Positions 45,346-58,729 of a stretch of DNA of 64,000 nt are shown piece after piece (positions within the stretch are counted from its first letter, which is position 1; each line of letters opens with the position of its first letter). A program made the position numbers and the translations under genes. The stretch comes from Sternotherus odoratus. Its lineage: Eukaryota > Chordata > Testudines > Kinosternidae. The stretch covers positions 16,715,603 to 16,779,602 of the forward strand of contig JAVMKO010000001.1 in assembly GCA_032164245.1 (NCBI GenBank), written 5' to 3'. Under the pieces are notes generated by a model. It saw only the letters and a list, made by a program, of their open reading frames with translations. It did not search any database and had not been told where the DNA came from.

Positions 45346-45622
45346 ATGTAGGGCTAAAGTTTTCAGAGATGACTAGTGATTTTTGTGCCTCAAATGTTAG
45401 GTGACATCTTAAAGCAGCCTGATTTTAAGAAAATGTTGAGCATCCACCTCCCGAAAATCAAGCCCCCTTTAAAATGTTGAACAATGGTCTCCCAGAAACT
45501 GATGCCCTCAAAATCACTACTGCAGTTGTTCTTGAAAAATCTCAACATAAATCAGTTCAAATATAAAGAAGTGTTTTGAGTAGCATTGCCTTTATTGAAT
45601 GCTATTGCACACAGTAATCTAA

Positions 45623-46516
45623 GGCCTTGTCTACACCGCAGAGTTTTGTTGGCAAAAGGAAGCTTTTGGTGGCAAACAGTGGAGGTGTACGCATTGCAAT
45701 GCCACTTCTAGTGGCAAAACTAGAAACAAAATAAAACCACCTCAATGAGAGACACAGCCTTTTTGCAGCAAAGGTAAAATGACGTGTCCATGTAGACACT
45801 GCCGTTGGTCATATCAACGGAACTGGCTTCCCCCAGTATCCCACAATGCCCGCCATGACTGCTCTGCTTACGGTTTTGAACTCAGCTGCCCTGCAGGCAT
45901 TCGCCCCTCCCTTTTCAAAGCTCCCTGAAGTTCTGACAGCTGAGCCTGCTGCTCTGCTCTGGGAGCAAAGAACAAATCATTACCATGGAACGCTCTTGAC
46001 TCCTGTACTACAAACACTGCTGCGCTGTGCAGAGCCTGGGAAGGAGGCAGGGTTACTATAGAGGGCGTCCCCCTTCCTCTGCCTGAGGACTGGTTGCTGT
46101 CGGTGGCTGTCTGAATTTAGAGACAGCATGTTGACATACTCATTCTCCCCCCGCATACACTGACTTTGTTTCTCCCTCCCCCCCCGACAATCCCTGTCAC
46201 CTGCTCTTCCCCATTCCCACCACACACAGCAGTTGAAAAGCAACTGACAATCTAGTAGGTTGCCCGTGGGATTGAGTAACCTGCCACGTGTGAGGTTGTA
46301 CCTATCCCATGAGGCATTGAAAATCCTTCCCAAAGCTCCCTTTGGCCACTTACACATTGGGGTAGCTACCCACAGTGCATTGTTCTCTGTGTTAGTGCAA
46401 GAGCCACTAGTGTGGACTAGGAGCCTAGTGTGGACATGCAACAGTGGGTTAATTAAAACGCTTTAATTGAAGCGACAGAAGTTTTGACGACAAAACTCTG
46501 CAGTGTAGACATAGCC
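45623..46516. mobile_element. Large Harbinger-like MITE with TAA duplication
   Basis: The ends GGCCTTGTCTACACCGCAGA and, inverted, GGCTATGTCTACACTGCAGA continue as inverted for about 35 bp (AGTTTTGTTGGCAAAA-like). TAA flanks it at 45620-45622 and 46517-46519. At 894 bp it is one of the longest MITEs in the window. The interior resembles a deleted autonomous element but has no recognisable transposase. Confidence 0.85.
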
Positions 46517-46519
46517 TAA

Positions 46520-47745
46520 GGTGTAGCATTTAATTTAATTTACTTTAAGACATCTCTGTTCATTCTTTGCTTTCTGTATAAGCCTTTGTTTAAATTCTGA
46601 GCAAGAGTCTCATTGCTTAAATGTATATCAGTAACTTGTCACACAAACAAGAACATTTACAAATTGTGCAGGTCACTCCCATGGGCCTCAATAAATAAAT
46701 AAATCTACACTAATAATGAAAAGAGGAAATAACAAATCCAGGGGAAGTAATTAATTGCCTGCTAATTGATTCAAATCAGAGATTCACACTTCATAGGGTC
46801 AGTTTTAATTGCTTTGAAAACACATCAACTCTCAGAGGCCTTTCTGAAAAAGAAATATTTGCTTTTGCTGGCAAGAGGGAAAATTCGACACTGTGTAGAT
46901 AGCAGCATAACAAAAGGTCTGGAGGTTTTATTTTTAAGTTTTTCTTTCGTGCATATTTCCATTGGCTTATAACAGACCCTGGACGACCTACTGCCAGTAG
47001 CTAATTATTCTACTTTATTTATATAATGTAGTCATATTTTTCTTCTTGAATAATTGAAAGCAATGTTCATTGAAAACTTAGAGGTTAGCCATGGTTCTTT
47101 AGACAGGGTTTCAGCTACAAAATAACCTAAGTTCTGTCGGGCTAGATGCCCACACTAGGAGGTAAGAACCTTAACACTACCCTTCTACCTTCATAGGAGT
47201 AAGCATTGCAGGAACACTTGCCTGCCCAAAGCAGGTGGCCAGCAAAGGGCAAGAAATGAGCAGAATGAGAGTCTTGGTGCCACTTCCCCACTTGCTGGCC
47301 GGAGTAGCTGAGCTGGCATGGAGGTGGGTAAGTCATCTATTTCTGGTGTAGGCTGTTTGGTAAATTATTTCCCCCCTGGGAGCAAGGAGGGAGGAATGGT
47401 GACTCAGATGGCTCTGAGTCACAGCATTTCTATGGGCTGTTCCTGGGATGTAAACTGCACATCAGCTCTTGCTGAAGGGTGCATCCAAAGGCACAATCTG
47501 TTCTGACCAAAAATAAACAATGAAAACTTTTTTGTTGAAAAATGTATGTTTGCAGAGAGTGATTTGAGAATGGAGATTGTCCTCGCAGTTTTTTTCTCTT
47601 CCTCAACGATAGTCCACTGATAGAAATCAAGAGTAACTCTATGGAAGTTACCTTTGTGGCTGAGACCTGGATTTGGTCCACTTCTTCCATTGCATTTATT
47701 ATGATGTGAGAATTAAAAATGCTGCATATCTCGCAGTACAAAATA
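46520..47745. other. No recognised feature
   Basis: Unique-looking DNA. No known domain and no clear transposon ends. Confidence 0.4.
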
Positions 47746-47751
47746 TACTGT

Positions 47752-48066
47752 GCATAAGAGCATCCAGACTGGGTCAGATCAAAGGTCTTTCTAGCACAGT
47801 ATCCTGTTGTCTGACAGCGGCCAGTGCCAGGTGGCCAAGAGGGAATGAACAGAACAGGTAATGAACAAGTGATCCATTCCCTGTCGCCCATTTCCAGCTT
47901 CTGGCAAACAGAGGCTAGGGACACCATCCCTGTCCATCCTGGTTAACAACCATTGATGAACCTAACTTCCATGAACTTATCTAGTTGGTTTTTTTTAACC
48001 CTTCACAACATCCCCTGGCAAGGAGTTCCACAGGTTGACTGTGTGTTGCGTGAAAAAAATACTTCC
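47752..48066 (-). mobile_element. CR1 3' end
   Basis: GGGTCAGATCAAAGGTCTTT, CCAGTGCCAGGTGGCC and GTTCCACAGGTTGACTGTG are the same stations as at 19427-19842, so both belong to one CR1 3' type. Confidence 0.8.
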
Positions 48067-48069
48067 TCA

Positions 48070-51000
48070 CAGTACAAATAGACATGGGCCTTTTCTTTGA
48101 AGTTTACAACTAATTGATATACCAATATACCAGTATAAAATAAGTTGAATCAAACTGGGAACACACATTTTCTACAAAGTGTAACATGTCTTTTGGTGAA
48201 GGGGAGGAAGGTATGAAGATAATACCTTTCCGTAGTGTTTCATTGTGCTTTATTAGATCAATGTTTTAAGAAGATCACTGTATCAAATATGCCGAGATGT
48301 ATTGTATTCTTTTCCTTTCTCAGCTAATCAAATACATTTGGATAATATTTCGCTCTGCAAGTACACTCGGATAGACACTGTAATTTGCCATATAGACCCC
48401 AAATTTGAAAAAAAAATTAAACACATCATAAAGTCCATCACTGCTCAGGAGAGCACTTAAGCATGTGCCCAAATGCTGTCCTATATAGAGTGGCATATGA
48501 ATCAAAGCCTATATTTTTCAGAAAGATATTCTAACCTTACAGTCTGCCTTTAGTATAGGATGGATCAGCTCCCTCCTCCACCCAGGAGCAGAGCAGAGAA
48601 CAAATTGTGATGTTATGTCAAAATTCTTCCCCTGTTTCATCCTTGCTTTGCGAGGGGAGTAAGTTGCTCCACCCTCCCCCTGCATGCCTGGTCAGCTACT
48701 TTGGCCAACAGATGGGGAAAAGGCATGGTGGGGAAAATAGCCCTGGCTCTCTTCCCTGGGGCGAGTCACAATCTGAGCAGGCAGAGTAAGTGCTGTAACT
48801 CTCTAGCCATTAAGCATTAAATTAGATAAACTTGTGCAAAGTTTCTTCAACCATCAGTTATCTTATGTCTTTCCACCAAACAGTGAAACGGTGTTAAGGA
48901 GGAAATCTTACAATACCAACTAATTGCTATAGTCCAGCATTAGGTAACAATCTTGTGCCTGTCAAATGGAGCTTTGCTAGTAATGGACTAGCCATCAGCC
49001 CAAGGTGTGCTCTATTACTTGGTGTGCTCTATTACTTAGTGTGCAGATCAAAAGTGTGCATCTGTAAACAAAGAAACACATCCCCAAAAGCCCTAGATTT
49101 AGTATATTCAGCTCTAATAACTTTTAAACCTCATTCTTCCATAGGATCACTTGCAGTAGTTGCTCATGTGCAGAAGTCATGCTGTGTACTACATGTAGCA
49201 CATCACCATACTCTTATTCACACGGCCGCAGGGACTTTTCCACCAATGGGACAGTACATAACAAGTATTACATGTTCAGCAGACTCTTCTCTTGTTGTGG
49301 TTTTTTGGGGGCAGTTGCTTTTTTAAAATAATAAAAGTAGTTTAATTGGTGGCATGTCTGTACCAAAGCCTATAAGTAATTATTGCCACAAAGTTTTCAA
49401 CTGGAGAAAATTATTCAGGAGACCTGAGTCAAAAATGGAGCTGGGTAGAATAATTGATTTTCTTTTTTGGTTCAGTAGCAGGTCTGCAAAATAAATTTTA
49501 AAAAATCAGTTCAGGTTGATTTTTTTCAAAATTTTTGGTGACTTCAAAAAGTCTATTTGGGAGTGGAGATTCAAACTGGGGTTTCTCACACTTTAATGTC
49601 TGAGTGAAAGGCTTGGGGGGAGAAGAAGAGGAGCCAGAAACCCGAGCACTGCCCCCAACTTTTCTTGTGGCCGTTTTTGTGAAAGGCCGAAACTGTTCAT
49701 GTCAAATTCACAAACTGGTTTGGGTCAGCAAAACTTCATTTTTTTCCTTCAAATAAATGATATGTTGAAAATTTTTGCCCACTTTAGTCAGGAAGGAAAG
49801 TTCTAATGCATGTAACTTTCATTACCTCCTACATATCCCCTCTCTGAATACTCATAACTATAAGAATGCTTGAACAAGTCAGTCTATAGTCAAATGTGTG
49901 TGTTGCTAACTTGAGCTGGTTGGAAAATTTCTGTTGAAACAACATTTTGACAAAAAACAGGAAAAATATAATCATGAAAGATATTTTCTAGTTCCTGATC
50001 ATCTATATTACTAACAATAAAAAACAATGATACAGAACCATATATAAACTAATTTCATTTACTATTTCCAAATGTATGGGCTCATTAAACAGTTTAAAGT
50101 TACAAACAAAGTCTCATTAACGCTATCTTACATATGGAGGCACAAAAATGAGATGAATTTCTCAAGCCCATACTTTACATTGTGGGTAGAGCTGGGACTG
50201 GAACATGAGATTTCCTGGATCCCAGCTCAGTACCTTAACCTCTCTGACTCACACACATACATGCAGTTTTATACAGATAGATAGATATTGTGTGTGTGAA
50301 ATATTGCTGCTTGAAATACAGAGTATAATTTCCTTTACTTTTTTCAGAGTTTTGTGAATGAGCTATCAGTTGATTTCAAAATGCAGCTTCCCCAAAACAT
50401 TAGAAGTCCCTGGCTACATGTGGCATACAGCCATTAGAAATCAGTGGCTGTATGCTGATGTAACTTGTGTCAACCACAATTTGTAGTGTAGACAAGGCCT
50501 TAGTAAACTGCTGCACAATCTATTCATCTGATCCTCATCTTATTATGAGAAAATTTGCATTAAGTTAAATAGCACTGCAACTTAACAGCACATGCTAAAC
50601 TTCCTATTCCAGTGCTACAAGCTATTAAAGATTTCCAAAACCTTTGTTGCTAGGAATTTTAATTCTGACAGCTGGGGTCATTCATGTTGAGCGTTTTAAA
50701 TCACGGGCATAAACTTCAGATCTTAGTGAATGAGGCAAGAGGTTACGATGTGAAACTTTATCCCCATTGTAAAGTTCATATGCTGCTGATTATAAACCTG
50801 CAAACAGAGCCCTCATTGCTTCTTTCTAAAACAGCTTTATAAAGAGTTATTTTGAGCCAAATAAGAATAGATGCCAAGGACAAATTGCCATAAAATATGT
50901 GTGAGTATAGTTCTAAAAGTCTACTTTATCATTTAAGAAGATATTAGTGAGATGCTAATAGTAAGACTCATTAGAAATGTTTGACATCTTTATCCTATAC

Positions 51001-51755
51001 TGAGTATAGGTATAGACTGTTTCCCAATTCTGCTGTCATGGAAGGCAATGGCATTACTCCAGTTGCATGATCTGGTAGTAGGATAAGTCCCCTCTTCAAC
51101 TTTTCTTATGGTTTGTCTTCTCTTTTCACGGAGCTGACTTGAGCTGAAGGTACCACATGTGGGTTCTTGCTTCCTTGATTTACATCAGTTACATCATTTG
51201 GGGATGTAAATCAGTGAAGAATTTGGTCCACTGTATTTAGAGATGAATTGTGACACCTTTGAATATGATCCCTGAAATTATATTTTGACTCAGTGTTAAA
51301 AGTTTCTGATTATTAATTCATTAATCCTGTTTTTAAGAACACACATTTCCAAACTCAACCTGGATATCAACCCATGATGTATTTAAGCCATCCAAGAATA
51401 GACTCAGCCAAACTCTGCTTTGTATATGCAGCATGGGCAAATAAATGTATTTGTGGGTAGCACTCTGATAAAACTCTACATGCACACAAATAATTAATTT
51501 GCTCCAGACTTCTAGTATCTCCACTTCATAGAACACCTGTGTGTCACTGAGAATAAATTGTGTTAATCAGTAAAATATCTAATGGCATTGTGCCCATCAT
51601 TTTGCTTGAGTGAACATGCAAAGAAATTTTTAAAAGAATCTAACAAGGCCGCCTCTCTGGAATTCCTCATAATATCCTTCCAAATATTAGCATTCAGTAA
51701 TTCATTTTTTAGCCACCAATAATTCAGCAGACTAAAGCATAGTAAGATTAAATGG
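48070..51755. other. No gene recognised; minor repeat ends
   Basis: A MITE end (AATTTGTAGTGTAGACAAGG) lies at about 50479-50500. A decayed MIR-like stretch (GTAGAGCTGGGACTGGAACA) lies at about 50185-50250. The rest is unique-looking. Confidence 0.4.
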
Positions 51756-51759
51756 ATGG

Positions 51760-52045
51760 AAGGGAAAGGTAGACAAATTCAGAATGAAAATAGGTGCAGA
51801 TTTTTACTAATGAGGGTCATTAATCTTTGGCACAATTAACCAGGGGAAGTGGAAGAATCTCCAATAAGTCTTTAAATCAAAGTTGGATAGCTTTCTAAAT
51901 CATATATACTGTAGCTCAACAGGAATGACTTCAACACAGAAATTACAGGGTAAAATTCTACAGCCTATAGTATGCAACAGGTCAGACAAGAGGATCATAA
52001 TGCTCCCTTTTGGCCTTATATCTATTGGTTAATTCATGACACTTT
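51760..52045 (+). mobile_element. CR1 3' end, plus strand
   Basis: The coding tail reads AGGGTCATTAATCTTTGGCA and TTAAATCAAAGTTGGATAGC, then CAGACAAGAGGATCATAATG and CTCCCTTTTGGCCTTATATC at the 3' end. It is the same CR1 type as 11626-11800, opposite strand. Confidence 0.75.
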
Positions 52046-52514
52046 AAGTCAGTTGCAAAACTCTCATTGATTTAAATAGGGACAGGATTCCATTCTATAA
52101 ATCTATGAACACATTTTTTAGTCATATTAGAAGAAAACAATGGAAAACTCTTTTGATACATTTATTTTAAGTCTCTTGTAAGTATTTGTTACAAAATGAA
52201 TACAAGATCTGAATATATTGGGGCAGAGTTTATCACCTGTTTCTGTACTGTGGCAATAATTACTTACCTTCCTTTATCCCAAGGGATTGCAAAGAGCTTT
52301 GCAAACTGATAATCAAAATGAATCATTTCATTCACCACTGAAATAAAGCCGACCCTGGGGTGAAGTTATTTTGTTCCTACTAGTTTTGTACATGCTGTTT
52401 TTATTGTACGTGTAGGCTTGTATGTGAAGAATAATTTGAAAGTGGATCATTGCCTAGATGTTGAAAAAAAAGGATTTTCTACCCATAAAAGTGCAGGATG
52501 TATTTTATTAACTA

Positions 52515-53427
52515 CTAGCAAAAATACCCGGCGTTGCTTGGGTCCATCGGAGGTGGGGAGGGGGCAGAGAGCTGAGCGAGTGCGGGGTCCGTTGGAGAGG
52601 GGAGGGGGCAGAGAGCAAACCTGACACCCCCACCTCACCCCCCGACCAAACCCGACACCCCCACCTCACTTACCCCTCGACCAACCCCAACTCACATTTT
52701 ACCCCCCCACCCAAACTCAACACCCCACATCACCCCCCTACCAGCCCCAACACCCCCTGACCAACACCCACACCTCACCCCCCATAGACCAAACCTGACA
52801 CACCCACCTCACTTTCCCCCCCCAACCAAACCCGACACCCCTACCTACCACCACAAACAAACCCGACACCCACACCTCACTTACCCCTTGACCAACCCCG
52901 ACCCCCCTCTCGCCCCCCCAACCAAACCCAACACCCCCACCTTACCCCCCCACCAAACCCAACACCCCTGAGCAACCCCAACACCCACACCTCACCCCTC
53001 ACCCACCCCGACACCTTCCCACCCCCCCAGACCAAACCCAACACCCCCGGCTCACCCCCAGACCAAACCCAACACCCCCACCTCACTTACCCTCCGACCA
53101 AACCCAACTCGGGTCCCTTGGAGGTGGGGAGGGGGCAGAGAGCTGAGCGGGTGCGGGGTCCGTTGGAGGGGGGTATTATGATATCATAACTATGTCACAG
53201 AGAACAGCAGCTGCCCAGCTGATGTGATTGGCCTTTAAATAATTTCGCCCCTGGGGGGCGTCAGAGGTGAGATTTGAAAAATTTTCGACTCTTATGGTCA
53301 TTAGGACCCTAAAGCCTATAACTGTACCAAATTTCAAGTCTCTAGCTCAAACAGTGTGGAAGGAGTAAGGCATCATACATACCCGCACGCACACACACAT
53401 ACACTATTTGACTTTTATATATAGAGA
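52515..53427 (-). mobile_element. Non-autonomous Helitron with minisatellite core
   Basis: On the minus strand it starts TCTCTATATATAAAAGTC after an A (53428) and ends GCCGGGTATTTTTGCTAG before a T (52514). TC start, CTAG end, A-T insertion site and an upstream CCC...GGG hairpin region are Helitron marks. The core 52615-53105 is a C-rich tandem array built from CCAAACCCGACACCCCCACC-like units. GGAGGTGGGGAGGGGGCAGA blocks flank it on both sides. No Rep/helicase sequence. Confidence 0.8.
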
Positions 53428-53429
53428 TT

Positions 53430-54560
53430 TTAAAAGTGAAGGATAAGAATTTGGCAATAGTATGAGAACCTTTCAGTATAAAAAGTGGAGCATGTCAGCA
53501 ACAACTATGAAACAACTCTAAAAAGTCCAGCATTGTGTATAAAATTCGAAGTGTGCCTCTGATGCTCTCTTACCTTTAGCAACAGTTCTATAGCTGAATT
53601 TCCATTGGAAAATGTGTTGCCCAGTTTAAAGGAAAAATTATACATCAGCCAGAACCCAACTGAGCTGGATATCTGCAAGCATCTTGTACTTTCATCTTCT
53701 AGTCCTGTAAAATAGGTGTTAAATTCCTAGTATAAGAGCAGTCATACCACTCAGATGATGTAATATTAGAATGGAAGTTACTATGCCAATGCCTGTAATC
53801 AACTTCTAAGCCTCTGTGTGAACTAGGTAATAAAAGTGCTGTGCTCTCATGTTTTCCATAAGTATTCTGTTTCTAGTTACCTAAAGCACTATTAAATTAA
53901 ATTTTCAATGGCAATTATTGCATTTTGGTTGCTTCCATTTTTGGGTGCCCAACATGAGACATCCTGAGGGCAGCCTGATGTTTAGAGGGCCAGTGTTCAC
54001 AATTTCAAGTCTTCTGAAGTTGGACATTCAAAGTTCCTAGACATTTTTGAAAATGTAAGCCATTGTGACTAAGATTCGATTAGAGAAATTAAAGACTATC
54101 CATAAACAAGTTCCATAATTACAATATATTTAGGAGTAATCTGAAGCTGAGTTGTTAATTTCACTGATGCTGAATGTGATAGTTGTGTAACAGCAGGTTT
54201 TTGACACAATATAAATTATAACTATCTTCAAAAGTAATCCTGCATTAGACTCTGGAGAGAAGGCCTGGATGACCTAAAAATTCTTTCCTGTCTTTAGCCT
54301 CAATGGGTATGTGTACACGGGAACAGGAAACCTTGTGTTAGCAACTCTCAGAGCTTGAGTCTACGAGTAGTAATCAGTCTATGGCCCTAAAAATAGCCAT
54401 GTGGACATTCAGGTGCATGTTCTGAAGCCGAGGGAAAGGGGTGAGTTACAAAGCCCAATCTCCAGCCTGAACTTTTACACAGCTACTTTTAGTGCCATAG
54501 AGCAAGTCTTGTGAGCCCATGTCTGTAGCCCCAGGCTCTGAGACTTGCTGCCGTGGTGTT
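53430..54560. other. No gene recognised
   Basis: AT-rich DNA with an old interspersed repeat around 53930-54060 (TTTTTGGGTGCCCAACATGA, TTTTTGAAAATGTAAGCC). Confidence 0.4.
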
Positions 54561-54563
54561 TCT

Positions 54564-54939
54564 GGCCTGGTCTACACTACAGAGTTAGGTCAATGTAAGG
54601 TAAGCATCTACTCTAAAATGTAGCTCCAACCGATGTAACTCACCCACTACACCAACTTAATAACTCCACTTCCATGAGAGCATAGCGCTTAGGTGGATAT
54701 AGTTAGGTTGATACAGTGTCTGTGTAGACACTGTGTGACTTACATCACCTGTTGCTGCCTTTCAGAAGCCGTCCCACAATGCCCCACAGTAACAGTCAAA
54801 TTGGTGCAAACGCTCCTGGTGAGGACATGCCCCACTGATACAAAAAGCATAGTGTGGACATGAAAAGTGATTTAATTACTTTAGTGGCTGTACGTCAACA
54901 TAATTTAGGGCAATTTAATTTAGTAGTGTAGACCTGCCC
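54564..54939. mobile_element. MITE, GTCTACACT type, TCT flanks
   Basis: The ends GGCCTGGTCTACACTACAGA and, inverted, GGGCAGGTCTACACTACTAA are flanked by TCT at 54561-54563 and 54940-54942. The body has GAGTTAGGTCAATGTAAGG and AAATTAATTTAGG-like motifs. The 3-bp size fits Harbinger; TCT departs from the usual TWA. Confidence 0.7.
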
Positions 54940-54944
54940 TCTTT

Positions 54945-56480
54945 TTCTTTGCCACAAATACGTACTCTATGACTCGGGTCACAGAGACAGCAGCTATCTA
55001 AATATCCCATTTGTAACATTAATCCACATGGAAGTTTAACTTTTTCCTATCTGTGCTTTTCACATCTCATCAAGACCCCAAACCCACTCCCAAAGAAATC
55101 TATCTGAGTCTTTCTATTGACTCCAGTGAGGGTCATATGGGGTTGCAATGCCCATTGTTACCAGTAATAGCTACAGTGCAAGATACATTGATACACATTG
55201 AGGACCAGATCTTGATCATCTTAAAGTCAATGGCAAGCTTCCTATTGATTTCAGTGGAACCAAGGTTTGGTCCCTGTTGCTTTATTTTGCATGCAAGTAT
55301 TGTCTCTACATTTTCAGCAGCTTCCGATAATGAAGCATTGAGTCTTATATGATTTGGACACAAAAGGTCTGCTGTTATGACCCTTCATTGCTCCTGTCTT
55401 AAAACATTACAGTACTTGTAAGATGGATACTTGTGTTTCTTTTCAAGGCACATGGAAAGGGGGTAATGTTAGCATTTTGCCGTTAATTCAATTACTTTCC
55501 ACTTGTGAAAACGTTGACGGGATTTCCTACCACTGCAAAAAGGGTCCTGGTTATTAGGTGTGATTAGCAGCCAAGACATAACTGCTGTACTGCAGCTAAA
55601 ATTAAAGCATTTTATCATCACTTGCTACATGTCCTTTGTGACAAACTATTCAGCAAACAATTTAAACCATTATTCCAGTGAACTGATTTTCAACAGAAAT
55701 GAATGGCCAATTTGTTAGATAATAGTCTCAGTCAAAGCAGAGACCAGTTAGCATCTGCTCCAGTGATGGATAGCAAAAGTTATAGCACTTGTCATCCTAA
55801 ACCACAGCAGTCATTAAATATGCTAGACCGAATTCTTTTTTATTTGCATCTTTATACAACATCACAGTAGTTAGAGAACTTGGCCTTATGCATTTGAAAT
55901 AGTTCAGAAATAAGGAAAAAAGAGCGAAGTTTTACTAGAAAAAATGGATCTTTGCCTGGATGTTGAATACCATAATTTTCCACCCACAAAATACAGGATG
56001 TGTTTTATTAATCATATTCAAAGCAAATCACGAGAATTTTGTAATAGCATAATAGGAAAGGCTTTGACTTTGAAAAATAGAGCATGTTGGTGACAGCTCT
56101 GAAACACTCCTGAGAAAAACATCTCAGTTAAAAGCTGGCTAAGAGATGATATTACAGTATAATGATGAATGTATAGACCTTGTAGGAGAGAGGCAGAATC
56201 CAGGAAGCATGGCTACTGGTCCAGCAGGCATAGGATTAATCCTGGTTAGGGTTTTTCAGCCAACTAGATGAACCCTAACTCAAAATCCATAATGCAGAGA
56301 TGAGGAGTGGGTGCTCGAGATGTGTCTAAGACTTACAGAGGGCCAAAAAAAAGGTGTAGATCAGTATGAAGCCTGATAGGAGTCTGAAGGTAGTAAACAG
56401 GCTGAATACATGAATGCGGCTGTCAAGGCTGTGAGCAAAGACAATTCTAATTCTCTTCTCTTTAATTATACATTTTCATC
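54945..56480. other. No gene recognised
   Basis: Unique-looking DNA with an old repeat segment (TATTGATTTCAGTGGAACCA) near 55243. Confidence 0.4.
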
Positions 56481-56489
56481 TCACTGGAG

Positions 56490-56691
56490 CAGGGCCTGTT
56501 CTAACGTTTTTGCTGCCCCAAGCAAAAAAAAAAAGGGGGGGGGGGGAGTCTGCCAGAAGAGTGCCATCGGAGCAAAAAAAGAGGGTGGCACGGACGGAGG
56601 AGCTCCACCCTAAGATTGGCCACAATGCTGCCCCTTCCAGAGTGCCGCCCCAGGCACGTGCTTCCTATGCTGGTGCCTGGGGCCAGCCCTG
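56490..56691. mobile_element. Short non-autonomous hAT element
   Basis: The ends CAGGGCCTGTTCTAACG and, inverted, CAGGGCTGGCCCCAGGC lie between CACTGGAG (56482-56489) and CACTAGTG (56692-56699), two mismatches. A run of A followed by a run of G lies at 56525-56546. Confidence 0.65.
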
Positions 56692-56699
56692 CACTAGTG

Positions 56700-58320
56700 A
56701 AATGTCCAGCCTACGGCACTAGAAGCTTGCAAGCCAATAAAAGAGCTCTCGTGCCTAAGGAGATGGTTGTGTTTGAATGAGTAGCTGATAGATAATATTC
56801 CCATCAGACTTTGGCCTGCTTTTTTTTTACAACAGCACCGCATCTAGCCATTTTACCTGGGCTTGCAGAAAGAGTAGAGCCACGATGAGTGTGTATTACC
56901 ACACTGTGCTCTCTTCTTCACTTCTACTGTTACCCACACCAGCTGGATGCAAGCTAGCGCAGGTAGGTTAGCTTTTACATAGGGTGGACATACCCTTTGA
57001 CTAACTCCAGCCTAAGCTTTCCGGGATGGGTTCTTGAAAGAAGTTTATAGACCCATGTATCTCCTACACTGAAACTCTTGGGCTGGGAGAAAATCAGTTG
57101 ACCACCCCCTAAGGAACAAGATAGGATAGCTGCCTATCCCCAAAGAAGTAGGAGGTGAGAGATGAGATTGTAAGTCACCATCCTTTGTGGACTTCAGATA
57201 AAGTTAATGTGTGGTGAGGATGGGGGGCAGGAATCTTTTGGGCTTGGGTGGTAAACCTTAGAAACTCCCAAGTCAGGCTCGTTTTTCACCAGTAAACAAG
57301 AAAAAATCTGTAGTTCCAGCTGAATTTGCACCCAACCTCTGTGCTGGTATATGATTAGATCAGGTATAATATACATGGCTATTCTCTAATAATAAATAAT
57401 AAACTATTTTTCTTAGTTGTGGTGGCTTCTTAAAATAGATAACATTTTCTAAATTTTATTAGAAAAGATGGGAAATTGTTAGATTTATTTCAGAGAATCC
57501 TTATATATCATCATAGCTGTTAGCCACAAACAGTCCTGTAGATGAGCTGAGATTTCAAACATAGCACTTGTTGCATAACTCACAATTTTCTGCACAAATT
57601 CAATTTAGAGTAGCAAATAATTACTGTATATCCAACTTTACTGCTTCTGTCATTTTAGTACCCGCGAATCTGGATTCCAAAGAAAGCAAGTATTTTTATA
57701 AACTCTCCTTTGTTATGCCTATATTTAATTAAATTTGGGAATATGATTTCCCCCCACCCCATAGCCATCTGCTTTTTATTATGATACCTGCATTTGCCTA
57801 CAAGTGTAGTGGTTTTCAAAGCTGAATAGGCATCATCTATTAATAAAGAAAAAATATTTCACTCTGCACTTTGGAACAGACACAGAATAATTGGAACCAA
57901 TGGGAGAAGCTATTTATTTATTTACTTCACCAAAAAGTAACTCTTCAGGTTAGGGACGATGATTCAACTGATATGTCTTCTGTCTGAGTGCACATTTTTA
58001 TTGAGCTGTTACTTAATCCATCAAAGATGTTGATTATATCTTTTAATAACTTGAACAGTCAAGAAAAAGGTTGATTTAATGTCATGACAGTTTTAGCACA
58101 AAGCAGGCATTTTAAATCTGAGATATATGTCAGGAAGGGAAGAAATTGCTTCAGGGCAAAGAAGAAAGTATTGTAATATATCAGTGAAATACATCTCTCC
58201 CACCGGTTCAGCTACTCCAGGGAGGGATGATGCTAGATGCTTCTGTTAAAAGCATTCACAACTGTAAAGTCTTCCAAGAAAGACGGAGAGAACTTGCTCA
58301 TCTAGACTGCAGTCAATTCA
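56700..58320. other. No recognised feature
   Basis: Unique-looking AT-rich DNA. Confidence 0.4.
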
Positions 58321-58324
58321 TGTA

Positions 58325-58726
58325 CAGTAAACCCTCGATTTAACGGACCTCGATTCAACGGACTTTGGATGCAACGGACAAAATTTCTGAGCAAGTCTGA
58401 TGCATTCCTGATTCATTTCTGGCGGGCTGGCTGACAGCTCCCGGCAGCCGGGACCAGGGCGGGCTGGCTGACGGCTCCCGGCAGCCGGGACCCGGGCGGG
58501 CTGGCTGACGGCTCCCGGCAGCCGGGACCCGGGCGGGCTGGCTGACGGCTCCCGGCTGCTGCCCGGGTCCCTGCAGCAGGCGGGCTGCAGAGCTGCCGCC
58601 CCAACCCTGTGGCGGGCGGGCTGCTGCTCCGACAGCTCTTTTTTATTATTATTATTAAATAACGGACTTTTTGATTTAACGGACACCCCCTCGCCCGAAT
58701 TAGTCCGTTAAATGGAGGTTTTACTG
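58325..58726. mobile_element. Tigger-type MITE with minisatellite core
   Basis: The ends CAGTAAACCCTCGATTTAAC and, inverted, CAGTAAAACCTCCATTTAAC are flanked by TA at 58323-58324 and 58727-58728. The core 58421-58560 has three to four units of about 42 bp, each with GGGCTGGCTGACGGCTCCCG. The 122-aa and 63-aa frames are translations of this array. Confidence 0.9.
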
Positions 58727-58729
58727 TAA

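Noticed and set aside
45840..46070. CpG-richer stretch as a possible promoter
   Set aside because: It is interior sequence of a MITE, and there is no exon or conserved promoter element next to it.
47430..47927. 165-aa minus-strand frame
   Set aside because: Part of it is CR1 3' sequence; the remainder has no domain and no matching neighbour.
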